Assembly (NCBI RefSeq): GCF_021190915.1
Contig: NZ_JAIOAP010000006.1
Span: 62,001-126,000, forward strand
DNA length: 64,000 nucleotides
From: Cohnella silvisoli
GTDB taxonomy: Bacteria > Bacillota > Bacilli > Paenibacillales > Paenibacillaceae
Direction of reading: 5' to 3'
In this document: positions 52,325 through 61,400 of the stretch, piece after piece
Position numbering within the stretch: the first letter of the stretch is position 1
How the letters are laid out: the number at the start of each line of letters is the position of its first letter
Notes under the pieces: model-generated
Told to the model about the DNA's origin: nothing
Databases searched by the model: none
What the model saw: only the letters and a program-made list of their open reading frames with translations
Position numbers and translations under genes: made by a program

Positions 52325-52642
52325 CTAAACCTGCCACGGCCAAGGGCTATCCACCCATTGCCACGGAAAACGGCTATAGCTATGACCAAATTGCAGTAAT
52401 GGCCCGTACTTCATTTCAAACTCTCCGGCGATTTGTTGGCGCCGCTGCGAGAGCTGATTAAACTGCTGAACCGATTGCATATCCGTAGGGTGGGTATCCA
52501 AATACAAGGTTAGCTCTACCAGCGCAAAATCGACTTTCTGAAGCTCTTCCAGCTCCAGGCGGTACATCTCGCCGCCCCGTACATTCGGCTCAGCTCTTTT
52601 GCTTTGGTTATTGCGTTCCTCCCTTTCGAATCGCTCAACCAT
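52325..52642 (-). CDS. cotJB: CotJB spore coat protein
   Basis: A 105-residue protein. The core YRLELEELQKVDFALVELTL and LYLDTHPTD identifies CotJB. It has an N-terminal extension of about 25 charged residues compared with the family's usual 85-90 residues. AGGAGG precedes the ATG, which overlaps the cotJA stop by eight bases. The C-terminus is Trp/Pro-rich (PWQWVDSPWPW). Confidence 0.92.
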   Translation of the reverse strand: MVERFEREERNNQSKRAEPNVRGGEMYRLELEELQKVDFALVELTLYLDTHPTDMQSVQQFNQLSQRRQQIAGEFEMKYGPLLQFGHSYSRFPWQWVDSPWPWQV

Positions 52643-52868
52643 CCGCTTTGCCTCCTTTAGCCGACCGCCTGGAAGGGTATGGGCTGTAGAGCGCCGGCCA
52701 CAACGTTCCTCGACATAACGCTTCGTCCAAAGAATATTGCGGCAAATTCATCGGCTGGTACGTAATGTATTGATTGGGGGGAACGATATACCATTTCACG
52801 CGGATAGGGGGACACGGATCGCACGGACTTACATACGGCGCGTAATCCCTCCATTGAGCATCATACAT
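52635..52868 (-). CDS. cotJA: CotJA spore coat protein
   Basis: A 77-residue Pro/Tyr-rich protein. The segment PCPPIRVKWYIVPPNQYITY with QYSLDEALCRGTLWPALYSP is typical of CotJA. It is the first gene of the cotJABC unit; in B. subtilis sigma-E drives it. I cannot point to a convincing sigma-E promoter in the 200 bases upstream. GAGGAGG precedes the ATG. Confidence 0.93.
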   Translation of the reverse strand: MYDAQWRDYAPYVSPCDPCPPIRVKWYIVPPNQYITYQPMNLPQYSLDEALCRGTLWPALYSPYPSRRSAKGGKADG

Positions 52869-52994
52869 AAGATTTTAGCCTCCTCTGTTGGTTCACCCTG
52901 CATGCGCGACAACCTTATATATCCGCTTATATCCTATGCTCGATGAACAAGGTTTCAGACATTATTTAATCAAATCTTTCTAGGCTGCGAGAAG

Positions 52995-53058
52995 CAAAAA
53001 AAGCTTCCTCTCTTTGAGTACATCGCCTAAGGCGTCTGTACTTATAGAAGGGCAGCTT
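52995..53058 (-). terminator. Terminator of the Zur-like gene
   Basis: On the minus strand AAGCTGCC...GTACAGACGCC pairs in segments with GGCGATGTAC...GGAAGCTT and runs into a T7 tract. A long, slightly imperfect stem. Confidence 0.75.
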
Positions 53059-53080
53059 TCGCTTGTGCATATAAATCCGT

Positions 53081-53515
53081 TTACGGCGTTGCCGCTTGGC
53101 ACTCTTCGCAAATCCCGTAAACCTCGAAACGATGGTTAAGTATTTGATAATGCCCGGGAAGAGCCATCTTCTGCTCCATGGGACAATATTCGAAGGTCAG
53201 CGTCTTCTCGCAATTAACGCATATTAAGTGGTGATGGTGATGATCAAGGCAGCTTCCCTTGAACTTCAAACCGCCTTCCATGAAATAAAATTGCTCCAAT
53301 ACCCCCATCTCGCTAAGCATTCGAAGGTTGCGATATACGGTATCGAAGCTGACGCTCGGGTATTTCATGGTCATTTGATCGTACACGTCTTTGGGAGACA
53401 AGTACCCGTCGGTGCTCGCGAAAATCTGAGCCAGCGTTCTGCGTTGATCGGTAATTCTCCAGCCGTTCCTAGTCATTGTTGCCAACATTTCCTGACCCAG
53501 ATTATGATCTGACAC
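53081..53515 (-). CDS. zur: Fur-family regulator, Zur-like
   Basis: A 144-residue Fur family repressor. The winged helix (about 10-85, PSVSFDTVYRNLRMLSEMG) is followed by the metal-binding dimer domain with CLDHHHHHLICVNC, EYCPME and CEEC. The FEYCPM and HRFEVYGIC segments resemble B. subtilis Zur more than Fur or PerR, so zinc sensing is the best guess. Start is GTG with AAAGGA ahead. No zinc transporter is adjacent, which leaves the subtype uncertain. Confidence 0.82.
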   Translation of the reverse strand: MSDHNLGQEMLATMTRNGWRITDQRRTLAQIFASTDGYLSPKDVYDQMTMKYPSVSFDTVYRNLRMLSEMGVLEQFYFMEGGLKFKGSCLDHHHHHLICVNCEKTLTFEYCPMEQKMALPGHYQILNHRFEVYGICEECQAATP

Positions 53516-53556
53516 CGTTATCCCAATCCTTTCCTAGTCGTCGTTCTTAACTTCAT

Positions 53557-54591
53557 TTATTGGAATTTGATTTTGAAATCGAACAGGCCCGCTTTGCGCA
53601 TAGCCATGAACACGATGACGACGATCGGCCCCAAGAACACTCCGATAACGCCGACCAACTCGTAGCCGACATATAAGCTGATCAATGCCGACAGCGCGCC
53701 GATTCCGACCGCGTCGCCAAGTATTTTCGGTTCGACGATCCGACGAACGACCGTAATGACGAGAAACAGAAGGAACAGGCCTACGCCTGTATAGAGATCG
53801 CCAATCGCCATCTGGTACACCGCCCACGGTACAAGGGCTGAACCAACTCCTAGAACCGGCAAGATGTCTACGACGACAATGACCAGCGCGATGGCAAGCG
53901 GATACCCTGTTCCGATAACGAGCAATCCGATAAAGGATAAAACATACGTAATGACGCTGAGCAGCAGCTGCGCGCGAAGAAATCCGAATACCGATTTGCG
54001 CAAGCTGGTTAATACTTCCTCTACCTGCAACCGAGATTTATCTTCGAACAAAGACAGGAACGAGCTTTTCATCATTGGCAAGCTTAAAGTGAACAAGTAT
54101 ACGGCAACTAAAAACACGATGAAAAAAATGAAGAAGTCGGGAATGCCTGACGCGTAACCAAACAGAACAGTAGATATCTTTGTTGACATGTTTTTCAGAG
54201 CTTCTGTCAAGCTGGACATCCAACTTTCCAATTGATCCGGCACCGGAGCTGCTCCGTTACTGGAATATTTCTGGGCTTGCTCAATCAAATCCCGTAAGTA
54301 CGTGTTCGCACTCGTAAGAAAATCCGGCAATTTCTCGAAAAAACTGCCAAGCTCGCTTACAAGCTTCATCCCTATTAATCCGAGCAATCCTAGCAAAATG
54401 ACCGTAAATAACGTACTTGAGATCGTGGACGCAGCCAATCGGTTCATTCGCGTCTTCTTCATCATCAGAACCGTTAAAGGTTCCAGGAAAATAGCCGCGA
54501 CGAGCGCCAATAGGAAAGGAGCCCCTACCGTGAATAATAAATATAAAAAGGCTAACGAAACCACCATCAATAGCAACGTACGCATCGGCAT
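53557..54591 (-). CDS. AI-2E family permease, YtvI-like sporulation membrane protein
   Basis: A 344-residue integral membrane protein of the AI-2E/TqsA superfamily with about seven helices. The central soluble region (about 110-165) and the C-terminal block VDILPVLGVGSALVPWAVYQ with RRIVEPKILGDAVGIGALS are family landmarks. The sequence fits the YtvI subgroup linked to sporulation. Transport activity is unproved. GAGGGG precedes the start. Confidence 0.85.
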   Translation of the reverse strand: MPMRTLLLMVVSLAFLYLLFTVGAPFLLALVAAIFLEPLTVLMMKKTRMNRLAASTISSTLFTVILLGLLGLIGMKLVSELGSFFEKLPDFLTSANTYLRDLIEQAQKYSSNGAAPVPDQLESWMSSLTEALKNMSTKISTVLFGYASGIPDFFIFFIVFLVAVYLFTLSLPMMKSSFLSLFEDKSRLQVEEVLTSLRKSVFGFLRAQLLLSVITYVLSFIGLLVIGTGYPLAIALVIVVVDILPVLGVGSALVPWAVYQMAIGDLYTGVGLFLLFLVITVVRRIVEPKILGDAVGIGALSALISLYVGYELVGVIGVFLGPIVVIVFMAMRKAGLFDFKIKFQ

Positions 54592-54629
54592 GGCCTTTCC
54601 CCTCTCTGGTCACGAATCCCCCGTTATTT

Positions 54630-55982
54630 CTATTGATCCTTCAATTGTGAATCCAGCAAGGTTTTGTCCGTTGCAGCCTCTTTATTTTTATAAATATGCA
54701 CGCGTTGAACGCGTAAACGTTCCGTCTGCGCGATCTCGAACACATAAGCCCCGTGAATGACCTTTTGGCTCTTGGAGATATTGCCTTCAAGATGGTTGAA
54801 CATCCAACCGCCGATCGAATCCACTTCTTCGTCTTCAATCTCCAGCCCGAACAAATCGTTGACGTCTTCAATAAGCATACGCCCGTCCACCGAGGTTAAT
54901 TCCCCTTTTACGACAACGGTTGGAAGCTCATCATCGAACTCATCGTGAATTTCTCCAACGATTTCCTCCAAGATCGTTTCGGCCGTTAGCATCCCCGCCG
55001 TTCCGCCGTACTCGTCGATAACGATTGCGACCTGGGATTTCTTGCGCTGCATGAGCTTCAAGATTTTGCTTACTTCCATGGATTCAGGAACGCTTAGAAT
55101 CGGACGCAAAAACTCTTTCAGGTCATGCTCTTCATCCGGATCGGACGTCAATAAGTCCGTAATATGTATAAAGCCGATAATTTGATCCTTATCCTCTAAT
55201 CCTACTGGATAACGCGTATGTTTGGTCGCATAAACCTGCTTCATGTTATCGGCATAGGTCAAGTTCGTGAACAAACAATCCATGTCCGTTCTGGGAAGCA
55301 TAACCTCGCGGGCAACCCGATCGGCAAACTCGAACACGTTGTCGAACAGCGTCATTTCGTCTTTGTCGATGATGCCGCTTTTGGCGCTCTGACTCATGAG
55401 AATGCGAATTTCTTCCTCCGTATGTGCCGCTTCATGTTCGCCGGCCGGTTCAACGCCTACAAGCTTAAGCAGACGGTTAGCCGTTCCGTTCAAAAACCAG
55501 ATGACGGGAAGAAATATCCGATAGAACATCAACAAAGGCCAAGAAAGCCAGAGCGATACGCCTACCGAACGCTGAATCGCGAGCGATTTAGGTGCCAGCT
55601 CCCCTAGAACGATATGCAGGAAAGTAATGACGCAGAAAGCAACGGCGAACGCGATAGTGTGAATAACCGTTGTATCCGTCATGCCGAAACCGTGCAGCAC
55701 CGGTTGAATGATCAAATCGGCTATGGCAGGCTCACCTACCCAGCCTAAGCCGAGTGACGCTAATGTAATGCCCAGTTGCGTCGCAGAGAGATAAGAATCC
55801 AGTCTCTTATTAACCTTAAGCGCATACTTGGCCCTAACATTGCCTTCGTTATGTAATTGCGTCAGCCTCGTTTGGCGTACTTTCACCAATGCAAATTCCG
55901 AAGCGACGAAAAAACCGTTTAAAAAGACCAGAAACAACACGAGAATAATATTCCAGATAATCGAACCCCAATGTAGTTCCAA
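54630..55982 (-). CDS. CNNM/HlyC-CorC family protein with DUF21 and CBS domains
   Basis: A 450-residue membrane protein: DUF21 transmembrane domain (about 8-200, with FLVFLNGFFVASEFALVKVR and GELAPKSLAIQ), a CBS pair (about 215-340), and a C-terminal CorC/HlyC domain (about 355-440). It is probably a Mg2+ or other divalent cation exporter or regulator. The start is taken as TTG at 55982 downstream of AAGGAGGAG; the longer frame upstream has no ribosome binding site and is basic, non-family sequence. Confidence 0.9.
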   Translation of the reverse strand: MELHWGSIIWNIILVLFLVFLNGFFVASEFALVKVRQTRLTQLHNEGNVRAKYALKVNKRLDSYLSATQLGITLASLGLGWVGEPAIADLIIQPVLHGFGMTDTTVIHTIAFAVAFCVITFLHIVLGELAPKSLAIQRSVGVSLWLSWPLLMFYRIFLPVIWFLNGTANRLLKLVGVEPAGEHEAAHTEEEIRILMSQSAKSGIIDKDEMTLFDNVFEFADRVAREVMLPRTDMDCLFTNLTYADNMKQVYATKHTRYPVGLEDKDQIIGFIHITDLLTSDPDEEHDLKEFLRPILSVPESMEVSKILKLMQRKKSQVAIVIDEYGGTAGMLTAETILEEIVGEIHDEFDDELPTVVVKGELTSVDGRMLIEDVNDLFGLEIEDEEVDSIGGWMFNHLEGNISKSQKVIHGAYVFEIAQTERLRVQRVHIYKNKEAATDKTLLDSQLKDQ

Positions 55983-56038
55983 GATAAATCGTGCTCCTCC
56001 TTGTCTACCCCGTTCCGACAACCTGATTAACCGTTGTC

Positions 56039-57193
56039 TTAGGGGATTGCGCGCCTGCTTGTAAAGTCTATATCGCGATAAAACATGTCGGACACGAGTA
56101 AATTCGGGCCGCAGCAGCTGGCTGTCGGGCAATGGCAATTAACGGCCTGCTGCATCGGATGATTGCGCCATTTGGCAAATATTTGATCGAGATTCTCTTC
56201 ATATACATTACCAAAAGAAGGAACCGCGGCAAAATCCGTGACGTAGACGTCTCCGGTAAACATATTTACATTTACCCGATTTCTACCATCCGGATCATTG
56301 CGGACCGTAACGTTATTTTCCGCTCTCAGCCTTCCGACTAACCGTCGCTCCTCCTCATTATCGCTGCAAGCAAAAAACGGCAAAGTACCGAACAGCATCC
56401 AAACGTCGGGATTTCGATTGTCGAGGAGCGCTTCCACCGCGTTAAACATTTGATCGCGCGTAACGGGCGGCAATCCGGAAGCGAAAGAGCTGGGATACAT
56501 TGGATGCACTTCGTGACGCAGACAGCCCATTTCGACAATTAACCGATGAATATCCGTTATTTTGTTATACGTGCGAAAGTTGATCATGGATTCAGCGGAT
56601 ACGAATAATCCGCCCTTCGAGAGCCTTAGCGTATTATCGATCATCCGCTCGTACAACTTGGAGGTCGTTTCGATTTGTACGTTACGCCCTGTTCGGGCGA
56701 ACCCGACTTGATGGAAATCCTCGGCTTTCGTATAGTTAAAAGATATGTGCATGACATCCAAAAAAGGCGCGATCAGCTCATATCTTTCGTAATCCATGGT
56801 CACATTCGAGTTTAATTGGGTCCGGATGCCGCGAGCTCTCGCATATTTCAATAATGGAAGCAAAATTTCTTGCACCGTCACCATGCTGAACGTCGGTTCT
56901 CCCCCGGTAAAGCTGAGCGTTTCAAGATGCTCCACTTCATCTAACCTGCGGAAAATCAAATCGAGCGGAATGTGAGGCGCATCCTTCATCGTTAGACTGT
57001 CGCCGACCGCGCAGTGCTCGCACCGCATATTGCACAGATGAGTCACCGTCAGTTCGACGCTGGTCAGCTCGTGACGACCGAACTGTTGCAATGAACGAAT
57101 CGGATCCCACGGGTCGTTGGCGGGCGTTAATGCACTCCAGCCTGAAGGCGGTGCGAATGGAGCCGCCGCTGCCGGATGGGAAATTGCTTGCAT
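56039..57193 (-). CDS. Radical SAM/SPASM-like protein, YfkAB family
   Basis: A 384-residue radical SAM enzyme. The Fe-S/SAM motif is C54-x3-C58-x2-C61 (THLCNMRCEHC), followed by FTGGEPTFS. Near the C-terminus NCHCPTASCCGPN gives the CxCxxxxC pattern that defines the YfkAB group, probably ligating a second cluster. The reaction is unknown. The ATG at 57193 (MQAISHPAAA) follows AGGAG; the longer frame is not used. It is transcribed alone, between a cation transporter and an HD-GYP gene. Confidence 0.92.
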   Translation of the reverse strand: MQAISHPAAAAPFAPPSGWSALTPANDPWDPIRSLQQFGRHELTSVELTVTHLCNMRCEHCAVGDSLTMKDAPHIPLDLIFRRLDEVEHLETLSFTGGEPTFSMVTVQEILLPLLKYARARGIRTQLNSNVTMDYERYELIAPFLDVMHISFNYTKAEDFHQVGFARTGRNVQIETTSKLYERMIDNTLRLSKGGLFVSAESMINFRTYNKITDIHRLIVEMGCLRHEVHPMYPSSFASGLPPVTRDQMFNAVEALLDNRNPDVWMLFGTLPFFACSDNEEERRLVGRLRAENNVTVRNDPDGRNRVNVNMFTGDVYVTDFAAVPSFGNVYEENLDQIFAKWRNHPMQQAVNCHCPTASCCGPNLLVSDMFYRDIDFTSRRAIP

Positions 57194-57270
57194 AATCAAT
57201 ACTCCTGTCGTTTCTACATTACTTTTATTGTACTGGTCGGACGGAATAAAAACAAACATTAGCGGCCTAA

Positions 57271-57302
57271 TAAATAAAACAGGCTGTCCCGAGGGGCAGC
57301 CA
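57271..57302 (-). terminator. Terminator of the HD-GYP gene
   Basis: On the minus strand GGCTGCCCC and GGGACAGCC pair around a small loop and are followed by TGTTTTATTTATT. Confidence 0.8.
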
Positions 57303-57311
57303 TTCATGGAA

Positions 57312-58427
57312 TTAGGCAGGCAAAGGATTGATTTCTTGCGCGCCCAATTCGATTTTGGATATAAGGATATTGTGATGCGTGGACAAATCCATGTCGAAGG
57401 GCGCTTTCAATTCAACGCCTTCTTCATCTGTAAGCACCCGAATGATCGGACGATGCGCGCACGTTGAATTAATGTCGCTCACTATGGCGCTTTGCCCCGT
57501 ATTCAGTTTAACCGTTAAGCCGATCGGATAGATGGCCACCTTGTCGCGAAACAATTGCAACTTCGTTGTATCATACAGAATATCGCTGCCGGAATACAAA
57601 GCTTCTACCGCTTGGTGGGGAAGCATGGCGTCCTTGTACACTCTTTGGCTAGTCATCGCGTCGTACGAATCCACGATTCCGATCCATTTGGCGAACTCGT
57701 GTATTTCATTGCCTTTAATTCCTCGAGGATACCCTGAACCATTAATTCTCTCATGGTGCTGGTAGGCGCAGTGGGCTGCCAATAACGGGATATTAGGCTC
57801 GTCCTTCAGAAGATAATATCCGCGTTCCGTATGCCTCTTCATCTCGTCGAATTCGTATGCCGACAGCACCCCGGGCTTCAATAATACTTGCATGGAAATT
57901 TGGGTTTTGCCTATGTCATGCAGCATAGCCCCAAGTCCGAGCGTGACAAGCTGTTCATGATCATACCCGTTAGCCATGCCGAGCAAAGTGGAATAGACGC
58001 ATACGTTCAGCGAATGCATGTACAAGTAGTGATCTACCGTATGCAAATTCATCAGCATGATCATCGCGTCACGGTTATTGCCCAGATCGTCCATAATCAT
58101 TTGCATGACTTGACGCATATTGCGTCCCACATAAGGATAGTTGCCTGTTTTGCTTTTGTGGGGACGGTCGATAAACTCTTGGAACGCCGAGCGTATCGCT
58201 TGAATCGAACGACGCTGCGTTTCTTCGCTAAGCAGCTCCGGAACGATCAGGTCCTCCGTTCTAGCATCCTGAATATAGAGAAAACTAATTCCGCAATCTC
58301 CCAATCGGCGGATAAGGGATGAAGTCAATTCGACGCCTTCCGCCAGAAGCACGATGCCATCGTCGGAATAAATTTTCTTGGCCAGTTTCATGCCCGGCCG
58401 ACTAAGAGAAATCGGCATCATGCGCAT
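57312..58427 (-). CDS. HD-GYP domain phosphodiesterase
   Basis: A 371-residue protein with canonical HD-GYP motifs: MHSLNVCVYSTLLGMANGY, LHDIGKTQI (His-Asp metal ligands), EMKRHTERGYYLL, QHHERINGSGYPRG. The first 60 residues form the same small N-terminal domain as the diverged homologue at 5189-6187, and a small C-terminal beta domain follows (about 300-371). It is expected to hydrolyse cyclic di-GMP. Start ATG follows GGGAGGG at 11 bases. A sigma-D-like promoter lies upstream. Confidence 0.93.
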   Translation of the reverse strand: MRMMPISLSRPGMKLAKKIYSDDGIVLLAEGVELTSSLIRRLGDCGISFLYIQDARTEDLIVPELLSEETQRRSIQAIRSAFQEFIDRPHKSKTGNYPYVGRNMRQVMQMIMDDLGNNRDAMIMLMNLHTVDHYLYMHSLNVCVYSTLLGMANGYDHEQLVTLGLGAMLHDIGKTQISMQVLLKPGVLSAYEFDEMKRHTERGYYLLKDEPNIPLLAAHCAYQHHERINGSGYPRGIKGNEIHEFAKWIGIVDSYDAMTSQRVYKDAMLPHQAVEALYSGSDILYDTTKLQLFRDKVAIYPIGLTVKLNTGQSAIVSDINSTCAHRPIIRVLTDEEGVELKAPFDMDLSTHHNILISKIELGAQEINPLPA

Positions 58428-58493
58428 TTCGTAATAATCCCTCCCTCTATATCTCTATTTAGGGGCTAGAAGGCAAAATTTCCCTTATACTTA

Positions 58494-58520
58494 ACATCGG
58501 ATATCTCTTAATTAAATTTA
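58494..58520 (-). promoter_or_regulatory. Candidate sigma-D promoter of the HD-GYP gene
   Basis: On the minus strand TAAA (58517-58520), a 15-base spacer and TCCGATGT (58494-58501) match the sigma-D consensus TAAA-N15-GCCGATAT at 6 of 8 -10 positions. It is 67 bases before the start codon. An alternative sigma-A promoter with TTGCAT lies slightly further up. Confidence 0.35.
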
Positions 58521-58585
58521 AGGGATTTAAACAGGAATGCAAGTAATTTTCGCAAATTACGACATTTTTCGTCATTTACGGATCA

Positions 58586-59437
58586 TTAGCTCATGACGAA
58601 CAGATAGAATAAAGCGGCCAATGCGAAGCGATACCACGCGAAATACTTAAGTTTGATTTTCTTCAATATTCTCAAGAAAGCCACGACGACAATCCATGCG
58701 ACGAAAAAGGAAATGATAAAGCCGGTCAGCAAAAACCCGATATCGATATTGCCGGAACGGAACTGATCCAGATTACTGACCAACTCATAACACGTGGCAG
58801 CCGTCATAATCGGTATAGCTATGAAAAAGGAGAAGTCCGCTGAAGCCCGATAACTGACTCCCCCAAGCATACCTGCGGCAATAGTTGAGCCTGATCGCGA
58901 GAACCCCGGCCAAATAGCGGATACGCATTGCAATACTCCGATAAGGAGTGCTTGTCTGTACGTGATGTCATCCATCGTCTCGGCAGTGCGCTTGATTTTC
59001 CCGGAATCGTACAAGATCTCGGTAATCCACATATAGATCCCGCCTACTACAAGCGCCCATAAAACAGGAGCGGTATGAAACCCGATTTCTTTAATGTAAT
59101 GACGGAAAAGAAACGCAACGGCCATCGGCGGAACGATCCCTAGCATAACGTGGATGAGATTGAGTCTGCGTTTAGGGAACGATTCCACAGAGAGCCCTTT
59201 GACCGATTCCTTTTTCCCGAGGCCGAGCACTTGAAAGATCTTGTGGCGGTACACGATCGCAATAGCGAGTATCGCCGCGAATTGGATCACGATTTCGAAC
59301 GTCTTGAGCTGTTCGGGCGCTTCCTCGTAACCTAAAAGCTTGTTCGTCAGAATCATGTGGCCTGTCGAGGATACGGGGAGAAATTCGGTCAAACCTTCAA
59401 TAATGCCTAGAATAACAGAATCAAACCAATGCAGCAT
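58586..59437 (-). CDS. uppP: Undecaprenyl-diphosphatase, UppP/BacA family
   Basis: A 283-residue membrane enzyme with about eight helices. The catalytic motifs EGLTEFLPVSSTGHMIL (about 15-31) and PGFSRSGSTIAAGML (about 180) are complete. It removes a phosphate from undecaprenyl pyrophosphate for wall and glycan synthesis. Two in-frame ATG codons (59446 and 59437) follow AGGAG; the second has the more normal spacing. It follows the YunD-like gene after about 40-50 bases and may be read through from the moaA unit. Confidence 0.95.
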   Translation of the reverse strand: MLHWFDSVILGIIEGLTEFLPVSSTGHMILTNKLLGYEEAPEQLKTFEIVIQFAAILAIAIVYRHKIFQVLGLGKKESVKGLSVESFPKRRLNLIHVMLGIVPPMAVAFLFRHYIKEIGFHTAPVLWALVVGGIYMWITEILYDSGKIKRTAETMDDITYRQALLIGVLQCVSAIWPGFSRSGSTIAAGMLGGVSYRASADFSFFIAIPIMTAATCYELVSNLDQFRSGNIDIGFLLTGFIISFFVAWIVVVAFLRILKKIKLKYFAWYRFALAALFYLFVMS

Positions 59438-59487
59438 AGTCGTCATTCACTCCTAATTCTTTATAGTGGGGGTAAAGTGCCTTGGTG

Positions 59488-60927
59488 CTATTCTGGAGCC
59501 TGCAACAACCAACGCGGCCTGCTGCAATCGGCGATCCATTCCTTCTCGTTAAGCGCGTCGGATAACAAATCCCGGATGAATTCCGGCAAGATATAACGGA
59601 TATCGCGCCCCTCTTTAAGGCCGACATATCCAACGCCGAACGTAAACATATCCAATGTTCCCACTGAATATTCCCGATTCTCGTCCAGATCAACTCCATT
59701 GACCTTAACGCTCTTAATGCGATGATATGGAGCTTGGGCATCATCGACCGTAACTTCCAAACCATCAAAGCACAGAATCCCGAGCACGCGTCCCCGAAAA
59801 CCGAAACCGCGAATCTCAAGCTCTTGGAACTCATGCAGCAAGCTTTCTTCCAAAGCCCTGACGATGAGATTGCCCATTAGTGTAATCTCGCAGGCGTTAA
59901 TAGGGGAAGGGCAAATCGCGTGAATCGTCTCTTCCGTTACTTCCCCTGCCGGCAATCCTTGCAGCAGTTGGCCTGCGTTCACAAGCCCGATTTCCGCGCC
60001 TGTCGCATGCCTAACCGCGCAAGCAAGCAACGTGGGCAGCGGGGATTCTACATCATGGAGCCATTCCAGAGGCTCGGACAAATACGCGATCGGCTTGTTC
60101 ATTGTTTGCCTCGCCTGAACGCGATAAGCTTCCACAAGGCTATCCAACTCCGGTTGCTGTGGTAAATGTTCCGTAGGTTGGCACCCTCCGGTAACTTTCA
60201 TAAGCTTGTAGTCTGCTCCGAACTCTAGCTCTAGATGACCGATATAACTCCCGAACTTCCCCGCCGCGCATATATGGGTTTGCCCTATGACGAGCGGAAC
60301 CTCGAGCAGATGATGAGTATGTCCTCCTAGAATGAGATCGATACCTTCCACGGCTGCAGCAAGCCGTTCGTCATGCCGCAAGCCTAAATGGGATAATACG
60401 ATAATGACGTCCGCTTCAGGGCGCAGCCGGTCCATTTCGGTTTTCAAAATATCGAGCGGGTCCGCCGCATTCCAGCCAAGCAGATGATAATAATCGGTAA
60501 ATGGCGCGGTTAAGCCGATCAACCCGATGCGGACGCCCGACTTCACCATTGTCATAGCAGGGATCATCCAAGAAGGACAATGTCCGGTTGCGCTTAGCGT
60601 CATGTTCGCGCAAATGATCGGAATGGGCATATCCTTAAACAACTCGTCGAGCTGTTCAAGCGTGTAGCTAAGCCCTTCATTATTTCCGAGCATTACGGCA
60701 TCATAACCGATAAACTCCATAACCGCACGATTCGCGGCGCCTTGCGTACCTTCCGTCTCGATCCTGACACGATCCAGAAAATCGCCGCAATCGACCAAGA
60801 TCAGTTGTTCCGGGGACAGCCCCATTCTCACGCGCTCTATATAACCGGCTATCCGTGAGGTTTCTTCGAAATGGCTATGCAGGTCATTCGTATGCAAAAG
60901 GGTAAGCGTTACGTTAGGTTCGGTCAT
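59488..60927 (-). CDS. Cytoplasmic 5'-nucleotidase/UshA-like metallophosphatase (YunD type)
   Basis: A 479-residue protein. The N-terminal calcineurin-like domain has HTNDLHSHFE, VDCGDFLD, GNNEG and the late GGHTHH metal motifs; the C-terminal 5'-nucleotidase domain (about 290-450) binds nucleotide. There is no signal peptide, unlike UshA, so it is cytoplasmic as in B. subtilis YunD. Its substrate may be a nucleotide or related phosphate ester. It overlaps the upstream gene by four bases (ATGA). Confidence 0.9.
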   Translation of the reverse strand: MTEPNVTLTLLHTNDLHSHFEETSRIAGYIERVRMGLSPEQLILVDCGDFLDRVRIETEGTQGAANRAVMEFIGYDAVMLGNNEGLSYTLEQLDELFKDMPIPIICANMTLSATGHCPSWMIPAMTMVKSGVRIGLIGLTAPFTDYYHLLGWNAADPLDILKTEMDRLRPEADVIIVLSHLGLRHDERLAAAVEGIDLILGGHTHHLLEVPLVIGQTHICAAGKFGSYIGHLELEFGADYKLMKVTGGCQPTEHLPQQPELDSLVEAYRVQARQTMNKPIAYLSEPLEWLHDVESPLPTLLACAVRHATGAEIGLVNAGQLLQGLPAGEVTEETIHAICPSPINACEITLMGNLIVRALEESLLHEFQELEIRGFGFRGRVLGILCFDGLEVTVDDAQAPYHRIKSVKVNGVDLDENREYSVGTLDMFTFGVGYVGLKEGRDIRYILPEFIRDLLSDALNEKEWIADCSRPRWLLQAPE

Positions 60928-61388
60928 CGGGATTTCAACCCTTTAGCAAGTTGGTTAGGCGAAATTTCATTCACGAATCCGTATTCCGCTTCTTCTCCAA
61001 GCGCAGCGTCGCTAACGAAACGCAAATAAACAACGCTTTTGACATTAAGGCAAGCGCTAGTTCCATCCGGAACATAGAGACGAATAGGCCGACCTTTAAC
61101 GAGCGGCAGTCCGTTAACGGCGAATTGCAGCAGAGCGTTATTTAGTTGTCCCCAAGGGATTGTCGCCTGAAACTCGTCGGAAGCCCGAACGACCAGATGG
61201 GTCGGTTCAGCGTAAGTTTCGTTCAAAGATTGAATAAACAGCGAAAACCAGGAGCGCAAGTCAAAACCTTCTCCTTCCGCTCCGGGCACACGATTAGCTA
61301 CAGGGAAGACGTCATTCGAAAGAGAGGCCATGTCTAGCGGCGTGGTCACGAATGGATCCTGATTCGGCAATATAACGGTTACGGACAA
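60924..61388 (-). CDS. Short protein resembling part of an oxidoreductase molybdopterin-binding domain
   Basis: A 154-residue protein between moaA and the YunD-like gene. Its C-terminal half, with GRPIRLYVPDGTSACLNV and then SVVYLRFV, resembles the end of the molybdopterin-binding fold of sulfite oxidase-like enzymes, where the segment reads like GWYGxxxVKWL. It is too short for the full fold, and its only cysteine does not sit in the usual Mo-ligand position, so catalysis is doubtful. The moaA context supports a link to the cofactor. Start is TTG at 61388 with AGGAG 9 bases ahead. Confidence 0.5.
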   Translation of the reverse strand: MSVTVILPNQDPFVTTPLDMASLSNDVFPVANRVPGAEGEGFDLRSWFSLFIQSLNETYAEPTHLVVRASDEFQATIPWGQLNNALLQFAVNGLPLVKGRPIRLYVPDGTSACLNVKSVVYLRFVSDAALGEEAEYGFVNEISPNQLAKGLKSR

Positions 61389-61400
61389 TACTCTTCTCTC

